Assembly: GCA_010015655.1 (NCBI GenBank)
Contig: ML976661.1
Span: 164,050 to 228,049, forward strand
Length of the DNA: 64,000 nucleotides
Direction of reading: 5' to 3'
DNA from: Bimuria novae-zelandiae CBS 107.79
Lineage: Eukaryota > Ascomycota > Dothideomycetes > Pleosporales > Didymosphaeriaceae
The translations under genes were made by a program, and so were the position numbers. Shown piece by piece: positions 1 to 8,681 of this stretch; positions within the stretch are counted from its first letter, which is position 1; every line of letters begins with the position of its first letter. The notes under the pieces were generated by a model, which searched no databases, was not told where the DNA came from, and worked only from the letters and a program-made list of their open reading frames with translations.

Positions 1-196
1 GCTAGCCTGGCAGGACGTCAAGGCAGGCGTGCAAATGGTCCAAAAGTGTAGTAATGATGGCTCGCGGCGACTGGAGCCGGCGAGTCTTGGCGTCGAGTCG
101 TGGGTCGGAGGAGGCGGAGGCGACTTGGGCGGCGGTCGGAAAAAAGGTCCTGGGTGAACTTCGATGAGTTTTGTTCTCTGGCGGGCGCGTCTGCAT
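1..196 (-). CDS. Possible N-terminus of a gene running off the left edge
   Basis: A minus-strand frame opens with an ATG at 194-196 and stays open to the left edge of the window (about 64 codons). The peptide is basic and polar at first, then has a more ordered stretch (ITTLLDHLHACLDVLPG) that could begin a folded domain. I recognise no family. It would be transcribed divergently from the Utp12-domain gene at 630. GC-rich DNA throws up chance frames of this length, so this is only a candidate. Confidence 0.3.
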
Positions 197-629
197 TTAA
201 GAAATCCCGGCCCAGCCTGCGAGGAGCCAAGCGCCGGTGCGGCCCCTGAGCAGCTGCCGACACGTGACTTGGGGACCGCGCCTTCCCGCCCGCCATGCCC
301 GCAACAGCCCTCTGTGCACGGCTGCACCGCTTCTGCTGGTGCTGACGTGCTCGCTCTACCTGTCCGACGTCGTTCTGTACGCGATGCCGTGGTGTCTGGC
401 GTGAAAAGCTGCTGCGACGCGCTGAGCAGGCGCAACCGCGATCCCTGTCTAAACTGGCAGGCGCGACCGTGCAAGTGGACCGTGCCACGCTAAAATATTT
501 TGCTTTCCAGCATCTCGAGATTTTGCTGCTGGGACAATTGGGCTCACCAACCACTCTTTCACACTCCAACACTGCGAGCCCCGCCTTCAAATTCCTCTCC
601 GTGCGCCATTATTGCATGCGCCCGCCAGC
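197..629. other. GC-rich upstream region of the Utp12-domain gene
   Basis: No convincing gene here. Long minus-strand and plus-strand frames exist but are Arg/Pro/Ser-rich and look like shadows of GC-rich DNA. The stretch probably holds the promoter and 5' leader of the gene at 630, possibly shared with a divergent gene to the left. Confidence 0.4.
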
Positions 630-1967
630 ATGCCAGCTCCAGTATCAGCGCGCGCCCAAGGGCCCGTCAGAAGCCGCGATGCGCTCCCGCCCACGAAAAA
701 ACCAAGGCTGTCGCAGCCGAACGGCCTCAAGTCGCTGATGAACGGCACGGCAAAGCAGAAGCCCACCGCAAAGATCAACGGTGTGAGGAACAACCGGAAT
801 GATAGAGTCGCAGATGCCACGGCCGTGGTGAGCGGGGGTCACGCCGGTCATGGTGACGTCGACATGAAGGACGCGGCGCCCGATGTCATCGAAATCAGCA
901 GTGCGGAAGAATCAAGCGACTACTCCAGCTCTGAAGACGAGAGTGCCGATGATGCAGTTGCGGGAGCCAAGGAGGCCGCATCCGCACCTGCAGACGAAGA
1001 TCGTCCAGGTGAAGATGGTACCGCTGAGCCCGAGGAACTGTCATTCGGCGAACGGCTGAAGGCACAAGAGCCAGAGTCCGAACCGGTACGCGAATCACGA
1101 GTCGTCGACGTCGAATCTGCTTTTATCGGTGCCAACGCCGACTCCCGGGAGCTTGCGACTTCATCCCTCCGCCGACCGTTAACTGCACCATCTGCGACCT
1201 CGCTCAGCACCGTGCTTACCCAGGCCCTGAAAACCAACGACCAGGAGCTTCTTGACTCGTGCCTCCGCGTCAACGACGTCGACACCATATACTCTACCAT
1301 CGAGCGTCTGCCGTCTCCGCTTGTGGGTGGCTTACTGCAGAAGCTCGCCGAACGATTACACAAGAGGCCTGGGCGGCCCGGTATGCTCATGGTCTGGGTT
1401 CAGTGGTCGCTTGCGACCCACGGTGGCTACCTGGCAACGCAGCCCCATCTGATGAAGCAAACAGCCACCTTGACCAGGGTGCTCAAGGAACGCTCAAGCG
1501 GTCTCCAACCCTTGCTGTCGCTCAAAGGAAGGTTGGATATGCTACAGACACAACTGGAACTCCGACGAAGAAATCAGGAAAGAGCCGTGGGGGATGATAT
1601 GGACGAGGCTGTGATATACGTCGAAGGCGAAGAAGAGCCATCGTCGGAGGAGGAGGAGGAGGTAGAAGATGATGATGTTGCCATGAAGGAGTCACGGAAA
1701 CGGTTGCGTCTGGACGCCAACGACGATGGCGAGAGCTCCGTAGACGAAATGCCGACTACCATGGAAGTGGACGGGGCCTCGGAAGAAAAAAGCGAAGACT
1801 CGGAGGATCTCATCGATGACGAAGCAGAAGAGACGGACGATGATTCCGGTGAGGAGATGTCTGAGCCCGACGGTGAAGTCGACGAAGAAAGTTCAGAAAG
1901 TGAGGAGGAAGCGAAACCAGAAAGGCGATCCACAGCCGCCCGTCACGGCCTCGTAAAGAGGCGCTAA
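630..1967 (+). CDS. Utp12/NUC189-domain small-subunit processome protein
   Basis: Intronless frame of about 445 codons. The first in-frame ATG is at 630; the frame upstream of it has only a TTG. Residues 1-170 are low-complexity, with a basic PPTKKPR patch and acidic Ser/Glu blocks. Residues about 175-310 match the helical Utp12 (NUC189) fold (LSTVLTQALKTNDQELLDSC, then LPSPLVGGLLQKLAERL and a WVQWSL core). The C-terminal third is extremely acidic (runs of E/D) and ends in a basic tail. Utp12 domains occur in Utp5/WDR43 and other t-UTP/UtpB subunits that assemble on the 5' external spacer of pre-rRNA in the nucleolus. Canonical Utp5 has an N-terminal WD40 propeller, which is absent here. Either this is the short fungal NUC189 form or upstream exons lie outside the window. 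Confidence 0.8.
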   Translation: MPAPVSARAQGPVRSRDALPPTKKPRLSQPNGLKSLMNGTAKQKPTAKINGVRNNRNDRVADATAVVSGGHAGHGDVDMKDAAPDVIEISSAEESSDYSSSEDESADDAVAGAKEAASAPADEDRPGEDGTAEPEELSFGERLKAQEPESEPVRESRVVDVESAFIGANADSRELATSSLRRPLTAPSATSLSTVLTQALKTNDQELLDSCLRVNDVDTIYSTIERLPSPLVGGLLQKLAERLHKRPGRPGMLMVWVQWSLATHGGYLATQPHLMKQTATLTRVLKERSSGLQPLLSLKGRLDMLQTQLELRRRNQERAVGDDMDEAVIYVEGEEEPSSEEEEEVEDDDVAMKESRKRLRLDANDDGESSVDEMPTTMEVDGASEEKSEDSEDLIDDEAEETDDDSGEEMSEPDGEVDEESSESEEEAKPERRSTAARHGLVKRR

Positions 1968-2361
1968 AAGCACTTATAAGAGTCTGTTTTCCATTTTCGA
2001 CAAGTGTATGACCTTGTTCGAATACACATGCGGCGTTTGGGTGATATCGATCTCACGATGATATGAGTGGTTTGATATCCTGTATTTCGGTTCTGGTCAG
2101 TGGCGCCTTCGTGTGAAGGAAGCCCTTGTATCTACTTCTTGTTGCATAGCGTTGGAATGGAGCAGGTAGCATTCTGCTACAGCGTGACTTTGTCGTTGTC
2201 TCACTTCTGCAAAACTGTCTCGCCTTGCCGTCCCACTCACGGTCATATAAAGCACAAATCACGATCAAGATATCTTTATACCACTCCGCAACTTCTAAAA
2301 CTCTTTCAAGCGTTCGCAGCAAATGTATTATCACACAAACACGTCCAGGTGCGCGGCACTC
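1968..2361. other. Intergenic, 3' region of the Utp12-domain gene
   Basis: No gene seen. It includes the presumed 3' UTR of the Utp12-domain gene and a moderately AT-rich stretch. The overlapping short frames on both strands look like chance. Confidence 0.5.
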
Positions 2362-2628
2362 ATGGCAGCCTTGCGAAATAACCAGCTCCAGGATGGTGGT
2401 AGGAGGAGGGCGCCAGATGCGGTTGTATACGCCTGCATCGTTGATTTTAACGGGGACCCGGTGACGCCGGGCCAGGCTGCACCTGTGCTTCGTCGCACTG
2501 CCTCAGGTCACCTCTTCATTCCCCCGGCCACGGCGCACTCGTACAACCAGGTGGGGTTTGATGGCGAGGATTGTGGCGTGCATGTGTTGAGGAGGAAGAG
2601 ACGGTTTGGCGACGGTACGAGGGGATAG
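2362..2628 (+). CDS. Possible small hypothetical protein
   Basis: An 88-codon frame starting ATG at 2362, ending TAG. The peptide has a plausible protein-like composition (AVVYACIVDFNGDPVTPG, then GHLFIPPATAHSYNQVGFDG and a basic tail RRKRRFGDG). No family recognised, no signal peptide or membrane segment. The upstream in-frame extension to an ATG at 2323 is also possible. No introns are needed. It lies between two plus-strand genes and could instead be part of a UTR. Confidence 0.35.
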   Translation: MAALRNNQLQDGGRRRAPDAVVYACIVDFNGDPVTPGQAAPVLRRTASGHLFIPPATAHSYNQVGFDGEDCGVHVLRRKRRFGDGTRG

Positions 2629-2952
2629 AAGCATAGCCAAAGCGATCGTTGTGTTGTGTGTCCTAGGATGCCTAGGTTGGTGCTAGGTTTTTGGGATGGC
2701 ACATCTTTCATATCAGACTCAGTGCGTGGTGGTTGCAAGGCTCTCCTCAAACGTTGTGAAGTCGCAAGCTCATCGTTGTTTGGCGCTGTCAGGCTTTGAC
2801 GTCTGCTTGCATTATGTATTCGCAAAATTGCTAATTTTACGATCATGTGTTGCTTCTCACCCCGCAGGCATATTAAGCGGCAAATTCCGGTTCAGTTTCC
2901 TTGTTCATAACTTCACTATGTTGACGAGGGCACAGGGTTGACTCCTGTTGAT

Positions 2953-3771
2953 ATGGACGAAGAGACACAGCTGAGTATCAGGGTACTTGAAGCCGCGTAT
3001 TATGCTCGGAAACGCCGCAAGCGGACTGTACCGTGGGAAGGACTTGGCGGTACTGAATCATCTGATGAGTCTCAAGACCACCCGGCGATGAATGTCACGA
3101 GCGCAAATGCAGCTTCGTCTCCATCAACTGCGATAGGAAATGATACCCTGAAAAAATCCACTGATCAGTGCGGTGCTGCGCCAGAAGAATTCATCCAAAC
3201 GCTGACGACTGCTCAACTCAGCGACTACTTTAATGGTACACTGACTATTGCACGCGGCGCTAAAGGCTGGCGCATTGTCCCTGAAGACTCACCCGGTACC
3301 TCACACCTTGAGCATCCAATACCTCCAACGTCAAACCATCCTGTCACGAGAGACGGTATCCTAGGGATAAGATACATGGAGCGCCGAACTGATTTCCTCG
3401 ACGACGACGTAGGGTCTACTCCTCCTATCACGCACCGTCCAAATTTCCTGCTATCACATGTGCCTATGCATGCAGTTCCACGGCGAGCGATTTATGGACA
3501 TACGCTTCCACCCGTAGCCGATTCTATCAGTGCGAAGGATGTGCTTGACCATATGCATGTCAAGTTCAAACAGGAACTTTACAATGAACTTAGCCAGCTT
3601 CGCCTCGGTCGGGGTTTGGACGAGGCGAAGAAGCGGCTCGAGCGTGTTTGGGGTACGGCAATGGCGAAGAGGGAGCGGGTGGAAGGTGTGTTGCGAGGCA
3701 AGATCGTGAAAAGTTTAGCTACCTATGGTAATAGGATACCAACTTCCAGCGGAGGTCGTCAGCGGCGTTGA
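2953..3771 (+). CDS. Hypothetical protein
   Basis: Intronless frame of 272 codons; ATG at 2953 begins MDEETQLSIRVLEAAYYARK. The N-terminal half is polar with a KRRKR basic cluster that could be a nuclear signal. Residues about 90-160 hold a more ordered segment (TAQLSDYFNGTLTIARGAKG). The C-terminus (about 200-265) is charged and probably helical (KFKQELYNELSQLRLGRGLD) and ends in a basic tail GGRQRR. No family recognised. First of several intronless unrecognised ORFs in a row on the same strand, each with its own leader and 3' region. Confidence 0.6.
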   Translation: MDEETQLSIRVLEAAYYARKRRKRTVPWEGLGGTESSDESQDHPAMNVTSANAASSPSTAIGNDTLKKSTDQCGAAPEEFIQTLTTAQLSDYFNGTLTIARGAKGWRIVPEDSPGTSHLEHPIPPTSNHPVTRDGILGIRYMERRTDFLDDDVGSTPPITHRPNFLLSHVPMHAVPRRAIYGHTLPPVADSISAKDVLDHMHVKFKQELYNELSQLRLGRGLDEAKKRLERVWGTAMAKRERVEGVLRGKIVKSLATYGNRIPTSSGGRQRR

Positions 3772-4250
3772 TTCCTAGGTTTCGAACCGAAAGCACTTCT
3801 TCACCAACTTCTATGGGTATAACGTTCTCATAGATAGTAGATCCTTCAAATAAACTATTATACAAATGTTGAAAGAATACTATGGGGCGCAGCGCTTGCA
3901 CGCCTATTTGAACATAATATGGAAATCCTTTTTCTGCTAGTCACAAACCATGTCGCTGTTGCCCTCCGTCTTTGTTCTCGGAAATAGGTGCTCTTAATTT
4001 ATTGTTCGGGGCTACTGACCATGCAACATCCTTTATTAGCGCTTTGCCCCCTTGTAAACCGTGCTCTTCTTTGTAGTCGCAGCTTTGATCCGAACCAATA
4101 CAATAAGATAGCGTCCTTCGGACGAAAATCACAAACATTCCCAAGCAGTGTTTCAATCCCTTTCTGATTTTCTGTCGAATTCCTATCGTCCTTCGCCATT
4201 TCACTTTCGTTCAGTCGAGCGTTTGATCCGCATTTTACTTTAGCGTCAAC
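3772..4250. other. Intergenic
   Basis: About 480 bp, AT-richer than the flanking genes, with no supported gene. The last 60 bp are pyrimidine/AC-rich and end at the ATG of the next ORF, as in a fungal 5' leader. Confidence 0.5.
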
Positions 4251-4976
4251 ATGACCATGGCCGCAAACCTCCCTCCCTTTTCAAGGAGGCTCACAATCAA
4301 CACCCATGTTCCTCGACCGCTATCTCAGCACCGCAGATCTCCGCATCAGTACAACTCGCCGCCGGTGAGACACCATACCGGAACGCACTTCCGCGATACT
4401 ATAGATATCATTCCATGCACATGCTCGGATAGCCACATAATAGCCCCACCCGGAATGCCATGCTTAGCAGATATCCTTAAACCTCCTACACCAATACCAG
4501 AATCAGTCTGCCCCCCTTCGAAGAGATCTAGCCGATCCACCCCTATTAATGATCCACCGAGCCCCACATCTCGCTGGAGCAAGCGCACGGAATCCTTTCA
4601 CTCAATAGAGGAGCCACAGGTAGAACGTCAAGATGACCTTGCGTTTTGTTATTATCTACCGCGGATAAGCAGCACCACTAAGGACCACTACACGGACGCC
4701 CCTTGGGTGGCGTTTGACGTGCGCAAGTCAGATGAGCAGACAGAGTCCGAGGAGATGGAGTTCGACCTCCCGTTTGTTCAGGATAAGGATTTCCAATACT
4801 ATCCCAGAAAGAATTCGCAAGTACACGGTCCGGAGGCTGCAAGGAAAGAGGAGAGTTCATTGGTGGACAATGAGTCGGGTGTTGCGGCGCCGAAGGAGAA
4901 GACTGCCTCGGTTCAAGTAAATGCATTGAGGAAAGTTCTGGCGAGAGTTTTGGGGAAACTGGGCTTGAAGGGGTAA
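4251..4976 (+). CDS. Hypothetical protein
   Basis: Intronless, 241 codons, from ATG at 4251 (a second ATG follows at 4257). The N-terminus is basic and Pro/His-rich (LPPFSRRLTINTHVPRPLSQ). A Cys-containing middle reads IIPCTCSDSHIIAPPGMPCL. An acidic segment contains FDLPFVQDKDFQYYPRKNSQ. The tail is basic and amphipathic (ALRKVLARVLGKLGLKG). The motif F..YYPRKNSQ resembles FAPLPRKYSQEF in the next gene, a weak hint of shared ancestry. No family recognised. Confidence 0.55.
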   Translation: MTMAANLPPFSRRLTINTHVPRPLSQHRRSPHQYNSPPVRHHTGTHFRDTIDIIPCTCSDSHIIAPPGMPCLADILKPPTPIPESVCPPSKRSSRSTPINDPPSPTSRWSKRTESFHSIEEPQVERQDDLAFCYYLPRISSTTKDHYTDAPWVAFDVRKSDEQTESEEMEFDLPFVQDKDFQYYPRKNSQVHGPEAARKEESSLVDNESGVAAPKEKTASVQVNALRKVLARVLGKLGLKG

Positions 4977-5356
4977 GTTAGACTCCTCGTGTTCTTCTAG
5001 GTTTTTCTTCTTTTCAATATTCAGCATTTGACACTAGTTTAGATTTCTTGGGTTTTGAGTCATACGTCATTCAATGTACCTCTTTGTGTAGCCTTCGGTG
5101 GACTAGATCACTTCTAATAATAGCGACCGCATAGCGAGCGCGTCATAGTCTCTATGTTCGTTATACTGCCACAGCAGTTATATCACTTGCATTGTTCAGT
5201 CGCGTTCAGTATTAACTAAATGATGCTCACACAATGGGGTGCCATACCTGGTTATAAGATCTACGTCTCTCTTCCCAATATAGGCAAGGAGAACAGAGAC
5301 TTGGTTAACCAGAGTGGTGGGAACTAGCTGAAGTCTAAATAAACTCAAACGCAACC
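4977..5356. other. Intergenic
   Basis: About 380 bp without a supported gene. It contains the 3' end of the preceding ORF and the leader of the next, which ends AACGCAACC before the ATG at 5357. Confidence 0.5.
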
Positions 5357-6181
5357 ATGCCTGCAAACCAGCGCTCATGTGAGACCCCTGCTCGTTCTGG
5401 ACTGCCGGCGGAGGAGTACGCGAGACTAAAGGCAAGGCATGAGGTTGGACGAGTTTATAAGGATGTGAAGAAGGTGTATCAGAGGCACTCGCAGGATGGG
5501 TGTAGATACCAAGAGGGATACAAATCTGAGCTCAGCCCCGTTCATGCCACTTGCTATGAGTCTTATGGGCGTGCACGGCCGTCTGCAGTCCTTACTAATA
5601 ACGAGCTCCATAAAGCCAAGATGGGCACAGCGACCCGAAAATCTTTGAGCCCTAGCTTCTATCCTACTGGGAACCCTGGTGATGACCGGAAGGCTTGCGA
5701 CATGCCTATCACTTTGACGGACTGGAACGATCTCGACGATGAATTCGCACCACTTCCCAGGAAGTACTCGCAGGAGTTTCATCAGAAGTGGTGGGAAGAC
5801 GATGAGGACAACGACGTCGACCAGCTGTTGGCAGACATGACTCCTAGTGCACCGTGGCGTAAGCATGCGCCTTTGAGACCCTTGTATGATATTAGCAGTG
5901 ACTTCTACTTTGTGACTGCGAGTACTGGAGGCGCACATGACGGGATCCGAGACGTGCCTAAACAGGAAGCTTCGTTGCCTCTGAGCTGTTCTTTGGCTGA
6001 ATCTCAGGAGTCCTTTGTTCGGCCCGTGCTTAAAAGCAAGTTCAGTTGGAGCACTACTTCCAGCAGCTCCACCGTGGAAGAGGAGCTCGAAGAGGAGCCA
6101 CCTGCACGAAGTCCCGGAAAGTGTCTCAAAAAAGGCTTTCGACGCAATTTCGGCAAAGTTAGCAATACCAAAACAGAGTGA
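5357..6181 (+). CDS. Hypothetical protein
   Basis: Intronless, 274 codons. The N-terminus is polar and charged, with EEYARLKARHEVGRVYKDVK predicted helical. The centre is acidic and Trp-rich (LTDWNDLDDEFAPLPRKYSQ, then FHQKWWEDDEDNDVDQLLAD). The C-terminus has a Ser/Thr run followed by a Glu run and a basic tail (GKCLKKGFRRNFGKV). No signal peptide or membrane segment. It shares the short PRK.SQ motif with the upstream ORF, so the two may be diverged duplicates, but the rest does not align by eye. No function assigned. Confidence 0.6.
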   Translation: MPANQRSCETPARSGLPAEEYARLKARHEVGRVYKDVKKVYQRHSQDGCRYQEGYKSELSPVHATCYESYGRARPSAVLTNNELHKAKMGTATRKSLSPSFYPTGNPGDDRKACDMPITLTDWNDLDDEFAPLPRKYSQEFHQKWWEDDEDNDVDQLLADMTPSAPWRKHAPLRPLYDISSDFYFVTASTGGAHDGIRDVPKQEASLPLSCSLAESQESFVRPVLKSKFSWSTTSSSSTVEEELEEEPPARSPGKCLKKGFRRNFGKVSNTKTE

Positions 6182-6850
6182 TTAGCTCTTCTACTAAATC
6201 GAATTTTATTTCTTGATATGCCAAGGTAGACCTGAGTTGACGGGGGTGAAAGAACAGATGTGCTATACCGCGGTCCGAAAATATGAAGCCGGTGACGGCA
6301 TACCAGCAGGATGAGTTAAATGAATGAACGGATTGATATCCTCGCTTGCGGTCGCCAGTTTTATTTTTCGATATATGGTTTTCACTCTATACGACGAGTG
6401 CGCTGACTATGAGCTGTTTGGATGGAAGGAGCGTCGACTGGCATAGTACCTGGGTAACCTCTGGGTGGCGATTATAATTACTGAAGTATCTGGTGATCTT
6501 GCTTGAAAGGTGTTGGCTGTAGACATGAGCTCTGGCCTGGGTGTAATTTCCTTCCTTGTGGTGCCCACGTTCATCGTTGTGTAGCCTGGTGAACAAAGCA
6601 AAATTTTATAGCAAACGCTGTTTACCTAAACACGTCGTGCTTGCACGATGTCAGTCAACCTCAAGCACTCTTACAACGCGAGTCACTTGGTATAATATGG
6701 GGATATAGAACGTACTAGGCCGGACAAAGCAAACGCTTCCGGCGACAAACCCACAAGCTGCCCGAAAGGTCATTCACTCACTCGCGTGAGAACAGCATAT
6801 TTCACTTCTACTTTCGGTGCCGGCATCGAAAAGCCACCACTTCGCTCACC
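6182..6850. other. Intergenic
   Basis: About 670 bp. No supported gene, tRNA or repeat. The last 60 bp before the ATG at 6851 are CA-rich (AAAGCCACCACTTCGCTCACC), a typical fungal leader. Confidence 0.5.
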
Positions 6851-8047
6851 ATGACTTTTTTCCGGGCAACTAGGAAGCACGATCGCAACGTATCAGCGCC
6901 GGCAACTGCGCGTGAAATGCCAACGCGACGCAGACGTCCCTCGATTGTCGACGGTAGGATCTTGGAGCCGGAGTGGAGTCTCGAATCTCAAACGCACGGC
7001 TCTTTCACTCAAGACACTTTGAATCGCGTCGCACAAGCGCAAGCTGAAGAAGCTGGAATGGCGCACCCGAGATCCGAACTTCCTAATTCCCAGAGCTCTT
7101 CGCCGCACCGTCAGCCTCGAATTTCCTCTATGAATTGGTCTGCCCCTATGCAACCGCCTTCGCAGCCTCTTCCGCAGCTACCATCTCCACCCAAACAGAA
7201 GAACCAGCGCTACTATAGCAACAACCTATCAGATGAAGACGTGACCGCGCTGGCCATTGGTGTAGAAAACAACAACTTGCGCGAATGGGATGGCGCCGAC
7301 CTAATCAGGTACCAGGTTGCGCGTATCGAAATGGTTCCCTACACCGAGAAGCGTCAAGAGATCATTGCGGTCATCTTAGACGAGAAGCGTGAGAGCGAAC
7401 GGTTTGTGTTGAAGTCGGTGCGACAGGCAAAGCGTTTCGTAGGTTCACCCTTGACTAAGCTGGAGATGGTGAACGAAGTTGAGACTTACGAGGCACAGTC
7501 GCGCAATGAGGCAGCCCGTTCCATGGTCGACCTCCGAGCTGTAAGCACACCTAGCTTGCCGTTGACTCCAACTTCCCCGACACTGCAGACGTCGCAAGAT
7601 TCATTTCCTTTCCCGACAGCGGAGCCGAAGCGCGGCCGTCAGAACTTTTACAACCACAATAGTCAGAGCGAGTTCTTCGATAGACAAACGCCTTGTGGCT
7701 CGATGGAACAGTCTCCGTACTCGTCAGATACCTCCCGCAACTCCAGCCGCCACCGTGTTTCTCAGTGGCCGGATCGTCACCACGTTGTTCGAAAGGCAGA
7801 CCGTTCAAGCCGCGCGCGCAGCTCCCTCACACCCGACGGCCGTCCATACGTCGCAAAGGCAGATGTGACCTTCGACTCCTTTCTTGCGCCGCATGCTTCG
7901 GGCAAGGGTGAGACGCATCGCGACTCGCAGTATGTGAAGAAGGGGCGTGAGCCGAGAAGCTTTTCCCGACGCCTGAGCAAGATGCCTTCTATGCCACAGT
8001 TGAAGAAGCGTGCGTCACAGGCCTTCAGCTTCAGTCAGAAAGACTAG
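6851..8047 (+). CDS. Conserved-looking hypothetical protein with a helical core
   Basis: Intronless, 398 codons. Residues 1-120 are basic and Pro/Ser/Gln-rich and look disordered. Residues about 122-215 form the likely folded part: NLSDEDVTALAIGVENNNLR, a DLIRYQVARIEMVPY segment and RQEIIAVILDEKRESERFVL, all strongly helical. The remainder is Ser/Thr/Pro-rich with Arg-Ser pairs and ends in a basic SRRLSKMPSMPQLKKRASQAF tail. No signal peptide, transmembrane segment or catalytic motif is visible. The contrast between the ordered core and disordered flanks suggests a real regulatory or scaffold protein. I do not recognise the family. Confidence 0.65.
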   Translation: MTFFRATRKHDRNVSAPATAREMPTRRRRPSIVDGRILEPEWSLESQTHGSFTQDTLNRVAQAQAEEAGMAHPRSELPNSQSSSPHRQPRISSMNWSAPMQPPSQPLPQLPSPPKQKNQRYYSNNLSDEDVTALAIGVENNNLREWDGADLIRYQVARIEMVPYTEKRQEIIAVILDEKRESERFVLKSVRQAKRFVGSPLTKLEMVNEVETYEAQSRNEAARSMVDLRAVSTPSLPLTPTSPTLQTSQDSFPFPTAEPKRGRQNFYNHNSQSEFFDRQTPCGSMEQSPYSSDTSRNSSRHRVSQWPDRHHVVRKADRSSRARSSLTPDGRPYVAKADVTFDSFLAPHASGKGETHRDSQYVKKGREPRSFSRRLSKMPSMPQLKKRASQAFSFSQKD

Positions 8048-8681
8048 TTAGCAGAGGAGGGTGGAGATAAGGCGCAGGCAGCGGAAGAGGGTAGGATCGG
8101 GCTAGCCTACCGCGTTCGGTAGTGTATTAGAGCTCGATTTAATCCTTGTAGAGCATTGGCCATAACGAGAATTTTCATATCAAAGCGTCAAATATCTCAA
8201 GTGATGCGAATACGTCGAACCTGCGTTGAAAGCGAGAGCAACCTGACCTGCGGTGGTGTGCACCTTCCCCTCTTGGGTGTTAGCGTCGTCAGTGGATATC
8301 AATGCTGCAGGTGTGATTGAATGTCCCGCCGCAGTCGTCCTCGATCTTCTTTGGCGTAAGCCACCCGCTACTGTACCGTAGAAATTGGTAAACAAGAAGT
8401 ATGGTAGCGCTCTTACCTTATAAATCTCTTTAATAAACGCTATAAATATTAATTTTGTTCCTTCGTCTAACAAATTATTATTCTTTTCTTGCAATGGATA
8501 ATATTCACGAGTTAATCTTGACAATTACATCGTTTTGTAGGTTGCACAGCATCTCGTGTCCATATCTTGGAAAGGTACTGTACCCGACACATGAAGAGAA
8601 TTGACTCATTTCTGAGGCAATAATTTTACACGTGAACAATTATCATTCGTCGTAGCTATCTGGGCATAAAAGTAGCTTGAT
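8048..8681. other. Convergent intergenic region
   Basis: About 630 bp between the convergent gene ends at 8047 (+) and 8682 (-). It becomes AT-rich toward 8400-8650. No supported gene. Confidence 0.5.

Noticed and set aside
18..590. 190-codon minus-strand frame
   Set aside because: Arg/Ser/Ala-rich composition without ordered segments; looks like a chance frame in GC-rich promoter DNA.
1574..1933. Ser-rich minus-strand frame
   Set aside because: It is the antisense shadow of the acidic Glu/Asp codons of the Utp12-domain protein.
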